Below, piece by piece: positions 1 through 10,065 of a DNA stretch of 64,000 nucleotides. Position numbers and translations under genes: made by a program. Within the stretch, counting starts at the first letter, position 1. The number at the start of each line of letters is the position of its first letter. The DNA comes from Silene conica. Taxonomy: Eukaryota > Streptophyta > Magnoliopsida > Caryophyllales > Caryophyllaceae. The stretch spans positions 54,656,202 through 54,720,201 of the forward strand of contig CM055312.2 in NCBI GenBank assembly GCA_029255685.2, read 5' to 3'. The notes under the pieces were generated by a model that made no database searches, was not told the origin of the DNA, and was given only the letters and a program-made list of their open reading frames with translations.

Positions 1-1
1 T

Positions 2-394
2 GCTTCTTCCGGGATGGTTTATCCTCCCAATTTTGTTTTACCTCCTACCTTTGAGGCGCCTGCGGTCTTAGACCAAGGGCGTCGTGATTTTGTGCTTGAT
101 GGCATTTGCAGGTACCTCACTGAGATGCGCCGGGACCAGGCTTTGGCCTTGTTCCCTATTTATGAGGACTACATCCGCACAGCACGTCCCCTTCCAGCGG
201 GATGGGTTCACCCCTCTTTCTACCGATACCCAGAGGGTGGGTACCCTGCCTCTCCTTCATCTGATGAGGAGAGGTAGGAGACAGCGGTAGCGAGGGAGGT
301 TCGCCTACGTGTAGAGGCCGCAGCGAGGCGTGCTACTAGGGAGGAGGAGCAGGATCCCACGTATCGGGAGGAGGAGGCGCCTCGTGATGATTAG
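2..394 (+). pseudogene. C-terminal fragment of the Athila extra 3' ORF (ATHILA ORF family)
   Basis: The frame is open from the window edge, so the start is missing. It contains YPPNFVLPP, PAVLDQGRRD, LALFPIYEDYI and GWVHPSFYRYPEGGY. These match YPPNFIAPP, PAVYDSKS, FPIYSEYA and WTHPSFYTHPKGGY in the Athila A copy at 16176-16858 (minus). A stop at 275-277 is followed by an open acidic, arginine-rich stretch up to a second stop at 392-394, so the original protein probably ended there and the first stop is a lesion. Proteins of this family are encoded downstream of pol in Athila elements. An envelope-like role has been suggested but not shown, and I see no membrane segment in this fragment. Confidence 0.7.
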
Positions 395-859
395 GGCTCC
401 CCTAGTTCGGTACTGGTTTGGGGAAGCCAATTTTGCGAGTACCATCGTTCCTTCCATATTTTTAGTTTTACTTTTTGTTTTTAAGAGCATCTATTAGGTT
501 GTTAACCTCTTTCTCATTGCTTGCTGGTTTTGCTGTGTTGAGAAGACAACGAGGGCGTTGTCTGTTTTGGTTTGGGGAGGGTATGCATCTTTTTGCGTCT
601 GCATTTGCATCTCGTTTTGCATTCACGTTTATTGTTTTCATGTAATTTTCAAAAAAATTCAAAAATTCCAAAAATATAACGTTTACTTTTGCATTTAATC
701 GAGTCAGATTGGAGTATTTTGATGATGACAAAGCTTTTTATAGTCAACCATATGTTATGTTATGCCATTTTCGATCCTTGCCTTGTGAAGTTTTGAGCGT
801 TATCTCGAATTTTGTCATGGATTTCATGTTAGATCATTAGACTTGACTCATAGTTTTGG
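395..859 (+). other. Athila B 3' untranslated stretch before the MULE insertion
   Basis: No gene. It holds T-rich spacer with the Athila-typical TTTTGGTTTGGGGAGGGTAT purine-rich phrase near 566-585. The last nine bases, 851-859, are the left copy of the MULE target-site duplication. Confidence 0.6.
851..859. repeat. MULE target-site duplication, left copy
   Basis: TAGTTTTGG, identical to 6765-6773. It lies in the untranslated 3' part of Athila B. Confidence 0.92.
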
Positions 860-964
860 GAACGATTTTTTAAAATAATGCTGAAGATTAAAGAAATTGT
901 CGTTTTGGGTTGGTTTTGAAAGTATTTGTCAAAATGGTGTCCACGTAGGATCGGGAAAACGAGC
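860..964 (+). repeat. MULE terminal inverted repeat, left
   Basis: It reads inward GAAC..TTTT.AAAATAATGCT, then ATTGTCGTTTTGGGTTGG, then TTGAAAGTATTTGTC, then AATGGTGTCCA. The right end read on the minus strand has the same blocks with scattered mismatches. Confidence 0.9.
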
Positions 965-966
965 CT

Positions 967-1374
967 AAACACGCCATTGCTAATGGCGGTTTATGTACAA
1001 GAGACACACCATACCTAGTGGCGTGTCTAAGCAGAGTAGTTTTGTAGAAAAAAGATACAGAAGGTTGAGGTTTGAGGTTCAAAAAAGATACGCCTTATGT
1101 GGTGGCGTGTTTTATGCCAGTAACACGCCATAAGTGGTGGCGTGCTTAAGGTAGGTAGGAAAATAAAAATGTTCCAGGAGGTTTTGAAAATCTTAGGATC
1201 AAACACGCCATATGGCCTGGCAGGTTTCTTCAAGTAGACACGCCATGGATTGTGGCGTGTGTAAAAGTGGGTTTTTTTAAAAAACGTTTGAAAATGCTGA
1301 GAGTGAAAGGCTGAAATACGCCATTTATCATGGCGGGTTTATGGGAATAGACACGCCATTCATTGTGGCGTGTT
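967..1374. repeat. Left MULE palindrome array: four pairs of ACACGCCAT-N5-ATGGCGTGT units
   Basis: Eight imperfect 25-27 bp palindromes begin near 967, 1003, 1087, 1121, 1202, 1237, 1315 and 1350. Each pair has starts about 35 bp apart, and pairs recur about every 115 bp. The consensus is AACACGCCAT, a 5-base loop, then ATGGCGTGTT. This could be an array of transposase binding sites, or a set of stem-loops if transcribed. The function is inferred, not shown. Confidence 0.88.
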
Positions 1375-1586
1375 TGTTCAGTGAACTTTTCTTTTTTTAT
1401 ATATATTTGTTGTGATGTTAAAAGTGATAAAAAGAATAAGCAAAAGAAACAAAATTTAAAAGTGCACACAGAAAACTAAAATGTCATTTGAAAGCAAATC
1501 TAAAACACATCTAATTGTTTCGCACAAGGAGTATAGAAAATCTAACACTAGTTCACTAATGTAGCTATTACATAGATTGAAGCATT

Positions 1587-3343
1587 TCACTTCTTCTTTC
1601 CTCTTAAACGAGACCAAAACCATTTTCCCTTTGATGGCTCGGGAGTACCTTGTTCAGTGATGGGATCCATGGAAGATCTAGAGCGTCGACCGTGCCTAGA
1701 ATAGTTTACTAATGGCACATCGTCCTCCAATATTACTGAGTCAAGGGACTCACTCCCCTTTGTTGCTTGGGTTTCTTCTTGGGTGGGTTCTTGGTTTTGT
1801 GCTTCGGTTGGTTGCTCGTATGGTTGGAGAAGATGTGAAAAGCCGACTTGTTGAAGTGTTTGAGAGGAGTAATCACGGATGTCAGAAACCATGGAACGGA
1901 AATGAGGGGGTACTTCGAGAGGCATTTGTTGAAGCTCCCTATTGCATGTCGTATGGACATCCGCAAAACCATGAGCCTACAACAAAAAACAGTGAGTATT
2001 AGAATTGATAATTTATAATAAATCAGTTAAGTATCAATAGACAAGTTTATATAGTATACTTACAAGATATTGGGTGACGCCAACTGGTGCTTGATAAGTT
2101 GGTTGTAGCGAGTTAGGGCTAATGAATCGAAGAGTGCGATCACGGTACCAAATCATGTAAGGGTCATTGTAGTGCATTTCATTATAATCCTCAATACCAT
2201 GGAACCTAAATAGCCCTCTCCTAGCCCACATTGCTATGTATAGAGCATGTTTATCCATCCAATTTCGGGTATGGGCACCTCTTTTATCTACTTTGTGTAG
2301 ATTAGGCTCCGTGTCACATGGTTGTGGAATATCTTGTTTCCACCCAAATTGGCGAGCTACCCGATTAGGGAAATGCCACTCAACAATATCAAAGCAAATC
2401 ATGGGAGCTATGACAACCCAATCCTCCGAGTCATCATGACAAAAGTCGGGTAGAAAAGATAAAACTTGGGTGTAAGGTTGCCATATAAATTGATCATGGC
2501 GCATAGTATCGAAAGAATCCCTATACCCAAGTAGTGATATGCTTTGTGCTTTCTTCCGATTCACACTTAGCCACCTTCGACCCAATGAGTCAATCCTTAA
2601 TAAATGTTGAGTGCCTAACGGGTTCGGTCCTTGATGAGTGGGTGTCTCTTTTGGACTTATGACTATAGGTCGACCAAATGGAATCCTCTCCCATGCCCAC
2701 AATTGTAAAAGAATTATGGGACCTCCAATGTCTCTGGCCTTGATGCCACTCGATCTACATAAATTACGATATAATGTAGCGAGAACGGCACTACCCCAAG
2801 AGTAAGTGTCTAGCATGGTCAAATCCCTCAACAATGGCAAATAAACAAGTTGGATATCATTACCACTCTTGTCGGAAAACATGATAGTCGCCATCAAGAT
2901 AAGCAAATAAACTCTAACATATTGATGTAGAACTTCTTCATTAGCATCTACCGGGAGACCGCTGAAATTAGCTAACAACCAACCAATCCTTAATGACGCA
3001 CCCTTGAGATCATTAGCACCCGGTGTTTTATCTAGAAGTTCAATTACCAATCCTCCCCAGTTATATGTCGTCGGTCCACTAACAACATTTCCTCTAATCC
3101 TTAATCCTAACAAGACTCGGACGTCTTGTAAGGTAATAGTAGCCTCCCCCACGGTCAAGTGAAAAGTATGTGTCTCCGGTCTCCACCTCTCAACCAAAGC
3201 GGATATTAAATCCACGTCAAACTTCAAACCAACAATCCTATGAATGAAAAAAAACCTGACTCCCTAATAAAATCAACTACTTGAGGGCATACTTGAAACC
3301 CCTTGTGCGAAACGATGTGCGACCTACATCGGAGGGTACCCAT
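1587..3343 (-). CDS. Plant mobile domain (PMD, MAIN-like) protein carried by the MULE
   Basis: Two exons are visible. Exon 1 runs from about 3343 to 2064 and ends at a GTAAGT donor. Exon 2 starts at 1976 after a TTTTTTGTTGTAG acceptor and runs to the stop at 1587, and the join keeps frame. The family signature ALVERWRPETHTFHL is followed by GEATITLQDVRVLLGLRI. Later come IILLQLWAWERIPFGRP, CFDIVEWHFPNRVARQFG and YMIWYRDRTLRFI, all typical of the PMD found in MAIN/MAIL1 and in transposons. The C-terminal exon is polar and ends in a lysine/arginine-rich tail. An upstream ATG at 3343 fits the PMD N-terminus (GTLRCRSHIV), but the frame is lost at a run of eight A at 3246-3253 (plus strand). The 397-residue frame 2034-3227 therefore begins inside the domain. 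PMD genes in MULEs and Ty3/gypsy elements are known; their role is not. Confidence 0.8.
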
Positions 3344-5955
3344 GTCCTCCCCTTCCAAGATTGCCTTGCTCCTGTGGAGTTCTTACCGTGTGAGATGTTC
3401 CGGGTTCACCGGGCCCGCTAGTAGACGGTGTTGACGTTGATCCATGAGTCCTGCATAAATGAGATAATGAACAAATTAACAAATTAAGAAAAAATTGGAA
3501 AAAAAAAGACACAAAACTCTACAAAAAGCAACTGTAAACAATGAATACCTCACTCTCAATGTGAAAGTTTTTTTTATTGTGGCCTACACCACGACACAAG
3601 CTACATGTAACCGTGTTCTTAGATTTTTCATACATTTCATTGGGAAATCGCTTACTCTTCCGTCTCCCTTTTCCACGTCTTTTGAGCTCATCGCACACTA
3701 TTGTAGGCCCATTGTAAGGACCCCAATAAGCCTCATCTTTCAAAGGTTCAAATTTAGAAGCGTATGAAGCCAAGTGTTCGCCCGTAGAGTAGTTGATGTC
3801 CACATATTGACTAGCATTTAACCTCTTTTTTTTACAAACGACATACACATGAGAACACGGATATTTGTAGATTTGGAACTTGTTACAAGTACAAGTTCTC
3901 TTTGATAAATCAACAGTGTGTAAATGGTTCTCGTATCTCCCGTTTCGTGAACCTCTACGAGTTGTCACTTGGTATACCCCGCCAACATGATCAAAAGCAA
4001 CCACCTTATGATATGCTCCCTTTTTGCAATTTTCCTCCAACAATGTAGTCATTTTTTTACTATAATGAAGGCCCCTCAACAATATTTTCCTTGCCATCTC
4101 ACGTCGCTCAACAAAGTATGCATTAACTCTGAAGAAGACACACTTGACAAGAGCGGTTATTGGAAGAAAACGTGCTCCTTTTAGCACATTATTAAATGCC
4201 TCGGCCAAATTAGTAGTCAATATGTCATACCTATGTCCACCATCATGACAAATTGACAACTTTTCTATTCCAACATCGACAACATATTGTTGTGCCTCTC
4301 TATTCAACTCACCTAGGCGATTAAAACCTATGTCAAACTTCTTATTTTGATATTGCATTGCCGTTGACCCAAACATTTCCTTCACTTGTTTATTTCTAAA
4401 TCTTGTGTTAACATTCGATGCCAAATGCCGAATGCATATTCTATGATAAGCATAAGGCTCCTCCCAACCACTACCAACTTCACTCATTGCTTTCATTATC
4501 CCGGCATGCCTATCTGATATGACACACAATCCACTTCTTTTGGTCACAAAGGCTCTTATGCAAGCCATAAACTAAGGCCAACTATCAGTATTTTCATATT
4601 CAACGATAGCAAAAGCAACAGGAAAAATTTGGTTATTTGCGTCAATTGACATGGCTGCAAAATCGTGCCTTTGAACTTTCCATATAAGTGTGTCCCATCA
4701 ATGGTTAACACTGGCCGACAATGTAGGAAGCCTTCTATGCATGGTCGAAATGCCCAAAAAACTCGCTTGAATATTTCCACATTTGGGTTTGTTGTTGGTG
4801 TAGATGAAAATTGGACAATTGTACTAGGATTAGATTCTTTTAAGCCTTGCATGAAACGAGGTAACATCTCATATGATTTATCTCAATCTCCAAATATTTC
4901 CTCAATTGCTCGTTGTTTTGCATTCGAAGCTTTGGTATAAGAAATTCTGTAACCAAATTTATCTAAAATGTGAGTCACTACAGAGTGCACCTTATATCCC
5001 CAATCTCCATCAACAAGATAACGAATCTCATGACTAATGAAACCACGTTTCAAATTTAAATGATCACGAGGAACCATGTCACAAACACACGACTCTTCAT
5101 GAGGACCTTTGTATGTGACAATGGTAAAAGCTTTAGAATGAAAGTCCTTTTGTGTTGCCCTTAAGCGCCAATTGCAAGGGTTAGGTGTCCGCCCACACTT
5201 AAAGGTTATGGTATTAGGTTTTGATTCCGCAACTTTGAAAAATTGGTTTGCTTTGACGCTATATAAGGTCACCTCATCGCTTATTGAAGACTTATTTGGA
5301 AACACTTGTCCTACCGCGAACTCTTTCCCTTGTTCATGTCGAACCATATTCTCCCAAGTTTTCCAACTATTCAACTCTTTCTCATCTAATGAATGGAGTT
5401 TATTAAACTCAACAATGGGGGCACTAGCGAAGACAAGGTCATCATCACCATCTTCTTCATTTTCCATCAATTTTTCCTCAAGTCATACTAACTCCTCATC
5501 AATCTCATCACCTTCTAAATTACCCTCAAATTCCCCATGATTTATGTCATTAGCTTCAATAGAAACAAATTGACCAACATCATCTAGCCTAATAGGCATA
5601 CTTGGGGTAGGATTGACAATTTGGGAAGTAGAAATCTCAACAAATATGTCCATTGAATGAGCATTTGAATGACGAACACTTCCCATAATGCTTTTAACGC
5701 CCCGTCATTGTTAAGAGGTACAACTTTAAAACAACCGGAACTTGGAAATTTCATCTTCACCCTTAATTGACTACTAAAACTATGAATTTCCATTCCTTTG
5801 TATATCTCTTCAACTAATTCAAGATATGTCATCTTTGTACTAGCTAAAACAAAGCATTGATTCCCTCCTCTATAGCTAACACAACCATTTTGCTCCAATA
5901 TTTCTCTATCCCAATAACAAATAAGTGGAAAATCAAAAATATCCATTCTATACAA
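3324..5955 (-). pseudogene. mudrA-like MULE transposase, frameshifted
   Basis: Order from the N-terminus: an N-terminal segment (5955-5483); a MuDR-type N-terminal domain (5470-4883, FAVGQVFPNKSSISDEVTLY and the PCNWRLRA block); the start of the DDE domain with TIDGTHLYGKFKG (4867-4556); its second half with SDRHAGIMKAM and TNLAEAFNNVLKGAR (4568-3519); a SWIM zinc finger CTCNKFQIYKYPCSHVYVVC; and a late CCHC-like motif. These give the expected D, D and E of the MULE transposase. At least three frame breaks separate the parts. A last small exon is likely after a GTGAGG donor near 3550 and a TATGCAG acceptor near 3452. It would encode a Ser/Thr/Pro/Gly-rich tail that ends near 3324 and overlaps the proposed PMD start in another frame. 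The protein is not functional as it stands. Confidence 0.85.
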
Positions 5956-6467
5956 AAAAAAAACTTACTTAGTGTAAATCAACAATTTATAAACAAACTA
6001 CGACGTAATAATCACCAAAACAATGAATTAGACACAATTTAACAACTTTTACATCAAATTCAATAATCTAGGGTTTCAAATTTGGGGGTTTTCATATACA
6101 CAACACATTAACCACAAATTAACAATATAAAAAGCTAAATCAAGCACAAAACACCTTAATTAACCAAAATGAAAACATAAAAACTGAAATCTAACATAAA
6201 AAATACAAATTAAACAAAAAAGTTGAAAAGAAAAATACCTTGAAAGAGGTAACTTTGCCGGAGTTTTCGCCGGAGTTTTCACCGGAAAAGAGTTGAGTGA
6301 GTGAGGGTTGAGGGAGTGAGGGTGGATTGAGATGTGGTTGTGAAGGATTGAGATGAAGTGTAAATTCGTGCTTATGAGGGTTGAGGGAGTGAGGGAGTAT
6401 TGATAGAGTGAAGGATGAAGTGAATGAAGGAGTCGTGCAAACTTATTAAAAAAAAAAAAGTCTGTAT
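5956..6467. other. MULE 5' flank of the transposase gene
   Basis: No gene. It contains a duplicated GCCGGAGTTTTC block near 6255-6280 and an imperfect GTGAGGGTTGAGGGA repeat at about 6298-6400. Being upstream of the minus-strand transposase, it probably holds its promoter and leader, but I see no decisive TATA box. Confidence 0.45.
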
Positions 6468-6648
6468 AAACACGTCATCTCCTATGGCGTGTCTTAGGTT
6501 AGAAACACGCCATCATCTATGGCGTGTCTTCAGTGCCCAAGTTTCTGCAAAGTCCCTGACTCTTATTAAAAATTCTACTACATTTAAACCCGCCATACTA
6601 TATGGCGTGTCTATTGAGAGAAACACGCCATCTCCTATGGCGTGTTTA
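6468..6648. repeat. Right MULE palindrome array: two pairs of the same units
   Basis: Four palindromes begin near 6468, 6504, 6587 and 6622, with the same pairing and roughly 118-bp period as the left array. The right array has half as many units, so copy number differs between ends. Confidence 0.88.
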
Positions 6649-6659
6649 AGCCGAGCAGG

Positions 6660-6764
6660 TTCCGAAAAACCGAGCCTACATGGACACCATTTCGACAAAT
6701 ACTTTCAATTCCAACCCAAAACGACAATTATTGAATTTTTGAGCATTATTTTGAAAACGGATTC
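6660..6764 (-). repeat. MULE terminal inverted repeat, right
   Basis: Inverted partner of 860-964. Shared blocks include ATTGTCGTTTTGGGTTGG and TTGAAAGTATTTGTC. Confidence 0.9.
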
Positions 6765-6773
6765 TAGTTTTGG
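6765..6773. repeat. MULE target-site duplication, right copy
   Basis: TAGTTTTGG, identical to 851-859. Athila B sequence resumes directly after it. Confidence 0.92.
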
Positions 6774-7155
6774 CAACCTACTACACATTCTGAGCTTAGA
6801 GCCTTTAAACTGGTGACATCTATGACCCGTTACATTAGGTTAGTGAGTAGTACTCCGTGCATTTCATGTCATGCATGTGTATGAGTTTTTGTTTCTTATT
6901 TCCTACACGCACCGGTTTGAAGTCGGTATTACACGTTTGGAGAACTTTTGCATCACCCTTTCCTCGTTCGCCCATTTAGCTCCACTTTTAGCCAAAAACT
7001 GCCTTTTGTCCCTTAACTACATCCTATATTTTGCCTACCTTTTTGCTGAGCTAGAAAGTAGTGAAGGAAATTTACCTGTTTATATTAGTTTTTGGCCTGT
7101 ATTCGTTGTTATTGGAGTATGTACGAAGGAATTGGGGAATTCACGCTGAGTTTTA

Positions 7156-7318
7156 CTCGATCGAGAGCTTCTGATGCTCGATCGAGAGGTTTTTCTGGAA
7201 AATAAGCTCGATCGAAAGCTTCATGGACAATTTGTGCTCGATCGAGGTCCTTTTGCTCGGTCGAGTATTTTGGGAAAGAAAAGCTCTCGATCGACCTCCA
7301 TTTTTGGTCGATCTAGAG
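7156..7318. repeat. CTCGATCGAG palindrome cluster in the Athila B 3' region
   Basis: CTCGATCGAG or one-base variants occur near 7156, 7177, 7207, 7237, 7256, 7284 and 7309, mostly 20-30 bases apart. The same word recurs in this element's LTR and in Athila C. Confidence 0.85.
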
Positions 7319-8018
7319 GAAATTACCACTATTCAAACAACCGAGGAGAAAATTCATCAACAAATTCAAAAGAAAAATTCAAAAAAAAGAAAAAAAAAAA
7401 TTCGGAAAAAAAGAAAGAAAAAACTGATGAAAAAATGGAAATTGAATATTCGGTTGGCAGTTGGGTTTTGTTTGCCTAATCAAAGGCAATGTGCTTAATG
7501 TTAGTCGGAAATTTGGGGATGCATTTTCATTTGGTTTGTAGGTTCTAGCTCGGCTTAAACCTCACTAATCCATACTCGTTTTGCCTCTTTTGTCCCACTT
7601 AGCCTCACTTTCCCAAATTTGCAATAGTTCGGCGTGTAATGGACATTGACGGTGGTTGTGCGTTTGTACGGGGCTTGAAACCTTTATTCATACTAGTCTA
7701 GCATGCATGATTTGTTGGTCGTAGTTTAGGCGAGAGTCTATACTTTCTTCTTCTTTTCTTCACATATAATTTGCCATTTGCTTTGATTGAGAGAAGAGAG
7801 ATCCCGGGAGAGTCCGAAACTTTATGAGTCTAGCAAGGTCGAAAGTCTACATGTTTTCCATGGTATGTGTAAATTCGTTCGCTCATATCCGATCTTGGCA
7901 ATTGGTTGATTTTGGGCATAATGTGCATTTGGCATTGACTATTTGGTAGCTTTGAGTCTTACTCCATCCATTAGGTCCATAGTTTTTTAGTTTGTATTTA
8001 GTTTGCTTGAAGACAAGC

Positions 8019-8040
8019 AAAGGTTTGGTTTGCGGAAGTT
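8019..8040 (+). promoter_or_regulatory. Polypurine tract of Athila B
   Basis: AAAGGTTTGGTTTGCGGAAG immediately precedes the TGATGTG start of the LTR. It closely matches the Athila A and C tracts. It would prime plus-strand DNA synthesis. Confidence 0.8.
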
Positions 8041-9855
8041 TGATGTGTGCATTTTGTATAGACTTTTTAGTCTTGTTTTGGCACACATTTTCGTGTAATT
8101 TGGTGATTTTATATCACTTTATGCCCCGTATTTGCTACTTTGTGTTTGCATTGCTGTTTTACAGGTATTGATCAAAGTGTAGCGGAAACCGAGCTTTTTC
8201 TGCCTCAAAGCACTGCATTTTAGTAGACGATGTAAGAAACACGGTGCGCTGGTTGCGCATTGATCGAGAAGCGTGAGGTGTATAATCAACCATCCGAGGA
8301 GAAATCTAGGCGATCAACCAGTTTTAGGCCTGTCGAGGGCCCAATCAAGGAAGAGAAGTCCTCGATCGAGCTGTCCTGTGCTCGATCGAGAGGTTCCCAA
8401 GGAAGAGAGTACTGGGTCAATAGTTCCGTTGCTCCATCGAGAGGATTTGAAGAAGGAGGAGTCGATCGAGAAACCACAAGTCCTCGATCGACCAGTTTCG
8501 AAGGCGTTTTGCTCGATCGAGAGGAAATTTCTCTCGATCGAGAGCTTTTGCTGACTCTTCGTGTTCACAGAACTTATTACTTCAGTTTCATTTTCTTTCT
8601 ATATTTAAGAACTCATTTGAGTTCATTAGGTTAAGGAATTTTGACGGATTATTAGCCTCTCTTCAGACTTTGGTCTTAGTTTTATTTTTCCAGAAACTTG
8701 TAGCCGTCACATTACCATTCACAATAATTTTAGTTCTTGCCATTTTCGTTCTCAAGGATTTTACTACTTGTTCTTGCCATTTCTCACTTGTAATTCTTTC
8801 TTTCTTATCTCTTTACTTCTGTTTTCTTTATCATACGTAATATAAACCGCTGTTTCCGTTCTCTGTTTTCCGTCATTATCGCGTTTATGCTCTGTTTTCG
8901 TATGCTCCGTTCCATCGTTGTTTTTCGTCCGTTTTTCTGCTCCTATTCATACTTTTTGTTCCTGTTTCCCTTCCCCTATAATCCCAGATTATTAGTTTAG
9001 TTTACTCACACATTATCTCTGTTTAGTATCCCTTATCATCTCGTTTATATGCTTGTTTCCGTGCCATCGTATTCGTCTTATGAACATCGAAAATCGTGTC
9101 CCTTTCCCTTACTGTTTGTCGTCATTTTCGTGTCCCCTGTCCATGCTTTCATATTCAGATTTTATCTCCCAATACAACATGTCGTATGCTAGTTCAATTA
9201 TAATAGTTTTAATCATCGTCAATACCGTCATGAGTAGCTAAACTTCTTAATATGTTGGGATGAGGGAACTTGTGTCAAATGTATGATTAGTAGTAGTCGG
9301 GATGGACCGTTTATGGTGGGAGTAATCGTTAAGTAATTTAATTTATGTTCGGTTTAGTGAGTGCACGCATGAGACCTTACAATTAGTTAATTCCCGACCT
9401 AGACCGGAAGGTTGGAAGGGTAAGACTTATTTAACGATTTTAATTAGTTTTTGTGAGAGCGGAAGTTAAGCAAAAACGACCTTAGGGCGACTAAAGACCG
9501 GAAGGTATAGTCGGGTTTGAGACTTGACCGTAATAACCCAGCCTTTCCTACCAGTAAACTGGCCTATCCCAATTATACCGATTATACACAAGACACAATG
9601 ACCCGAGTTCCCAACATATTCCCTTTACTCTTGTTTTTATCTCATATCGTGTTTACTTCGTATTTTTATTATTCTTTTGCACATCTCTTATCTCATAGTT
9701 TAGTTTACTATTTTTCAAACCCCCAAATTGTGACCAACAGGAAAAAAACCGATAGTTAAAAAGTTCGCTTCCCTGTGGAGACTAACCTTATTTACCACTA
9801 GCGTATGTTAGTCGTGTATTAGGTTTATTTTTGGGGCCTACAACGGCGGGCATCA
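8041..9855 (+). mobile_element. 3' LTR of Athila B
   Basis: It begins TGATGTGTGC and ends ACGGCGGGCATCA, about 1,815 bp. The end is the same type as the Athila D LTR end (GACGGGCATCA). A TATATTTAAG near 8600 and CTGTGGAGAC near 9773 fit an R/U5 organisation but are not proof. It carries a TCGATCGA palindrome cluster at 8258-8545. The 4-5 bases after 9855 are AGTTC, where truncated Athila A LTR begins. Confidence 0.85.
8258..8545. repeat. TCGATCGA palindrome cluster in the Athila B LTR
   Basis: Roughly nine occurrences of CTCGATCGAG or close variants (TGATCGAGA, CATCGAGAGG, GTCGATCGAGA, CTCGATCGACC) lie in under 300 bases. They are often followed by a purine-rich AGAG or AGG. Confidence 0.85.
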
Positions 9856-10043
9856 AGTTCCCTTAAGATGGCTTCCAAAGGACGATTAAAGCTTGATTTA
9901 GCTCACTTTCACTTGTTCCTACATTTAAAACATAGAAATGCCAAAGTAAACCCTTTCGGGAGGAAAATAGCTAAAAGCTCCTAAACATGCATAGAAATAC
10001 GTGCCAAAACTATAAATAAAATGTATAGTATACGCACGTATCA
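9856..10043 (-). mobile_element. Truncated 3' LTR of Athila A
   Basis: Matches 32400-32587 almost base for base and ends GCACGTATCA like it. The rest of this LTR is cut off by Athila B at 9855/9856. Confidence 0.9.
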
Positions 10044-10065
10044 AATATCCCCAAACCAAACCTTT
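10044..10065 (-). promoter_or_regulatory. Polypurine tract of Athila A
   Basis: On the minus strand AAAGGTTTGGTTTGGGGATA ends beside the TGATACGTGC start of the LTR. The same tract is present in Athila C at 59007-59027. Confidence 0.85.

Larger units (their letters stand above)
860..6764 (-). mobile_element. Mutator-like element (MULE) with PMD gene and broken mudrA transposase
   Basis: The element is bounded by a perfect 9-bp target duplication TAGTTTTGG (851-859 and 6765-6773), the length typical of Mutator elements. Its ends are inverted repeats of about 105 bp. Inside each TIR lies an array of paired ACACGCCAT...ATGGCGTGT palindromes. Both genes read on the minus strand: first a mudrA-like transposase with frameshifts (5955 down to about 3324), then a plant mobile domain gene (3343 down to 1587). 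Total length is 5,905 bp. The transposase is broken in at least three places, so the copy is probably not autonomous, but the perfect duplication suggests the insertion is fairly young. Confidence 0.93.
6774..8040 (+). other. Athila B 3' untranslated region
   Basis: No gene. It is long spacer between the extra ORF and the 3' LTR, with a cluster of TCGATCGA palindromes (7156-7318), an A-rich run at 7360-7440 and the polypurine tract at its end. Small open frames here do not resemble known proteins. Confidence 0.6.
1..9855 (+). mobile_element. Athila B: 3' part of a Ty3/gypsy Athila-type retrotransposon, split by a MULE
   Basis: Only the 3' end of this plus-strand element is in the window. It comprises the C-terminal end of the extra 3' ORF (to 394), a long untranslated 3' stretch (395-859 and 6774-8040), a polypurine tract just before 8041, and a 3' LTR (8041-9855) that starts TGATGTG and ends GGGCATCA. 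The stretch after the ORF resembles the same part of Athila A read on the minus strand (16175 down to about 15700), including the phrase gagggagggtat and a TTTTGCAT-rich run, which supports the family call. The MULE at 860-6764 is inserted in the untranslated part. The LTR abuts a truncated Athila A LTR at 9856, so Athila B probably inserted into Athila A. Its 5' end lies outside the window. Confidence 0.82.

Noticed and set aside
967..1374. CRISPR-like regular repeat array
   Set aside because: Spacing is regular but units are imperfect palindromes inside a plant MULE, the spacers are similar to each other, and there are no cas genes.
7174..7498. Two overlapping open frames rich in Lys and LDR motifs
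   Set aside because: They are created by the TCGATCGA palindromes and an A-rich run in untranslated Athila B sequence.
8260..8634. Open frames of 124 and 93 residues inside the Athila B LTR
   Set aside because: They lie in the palindrome cluster of an LTR, and frames on both strands are open for the same compositional reason.
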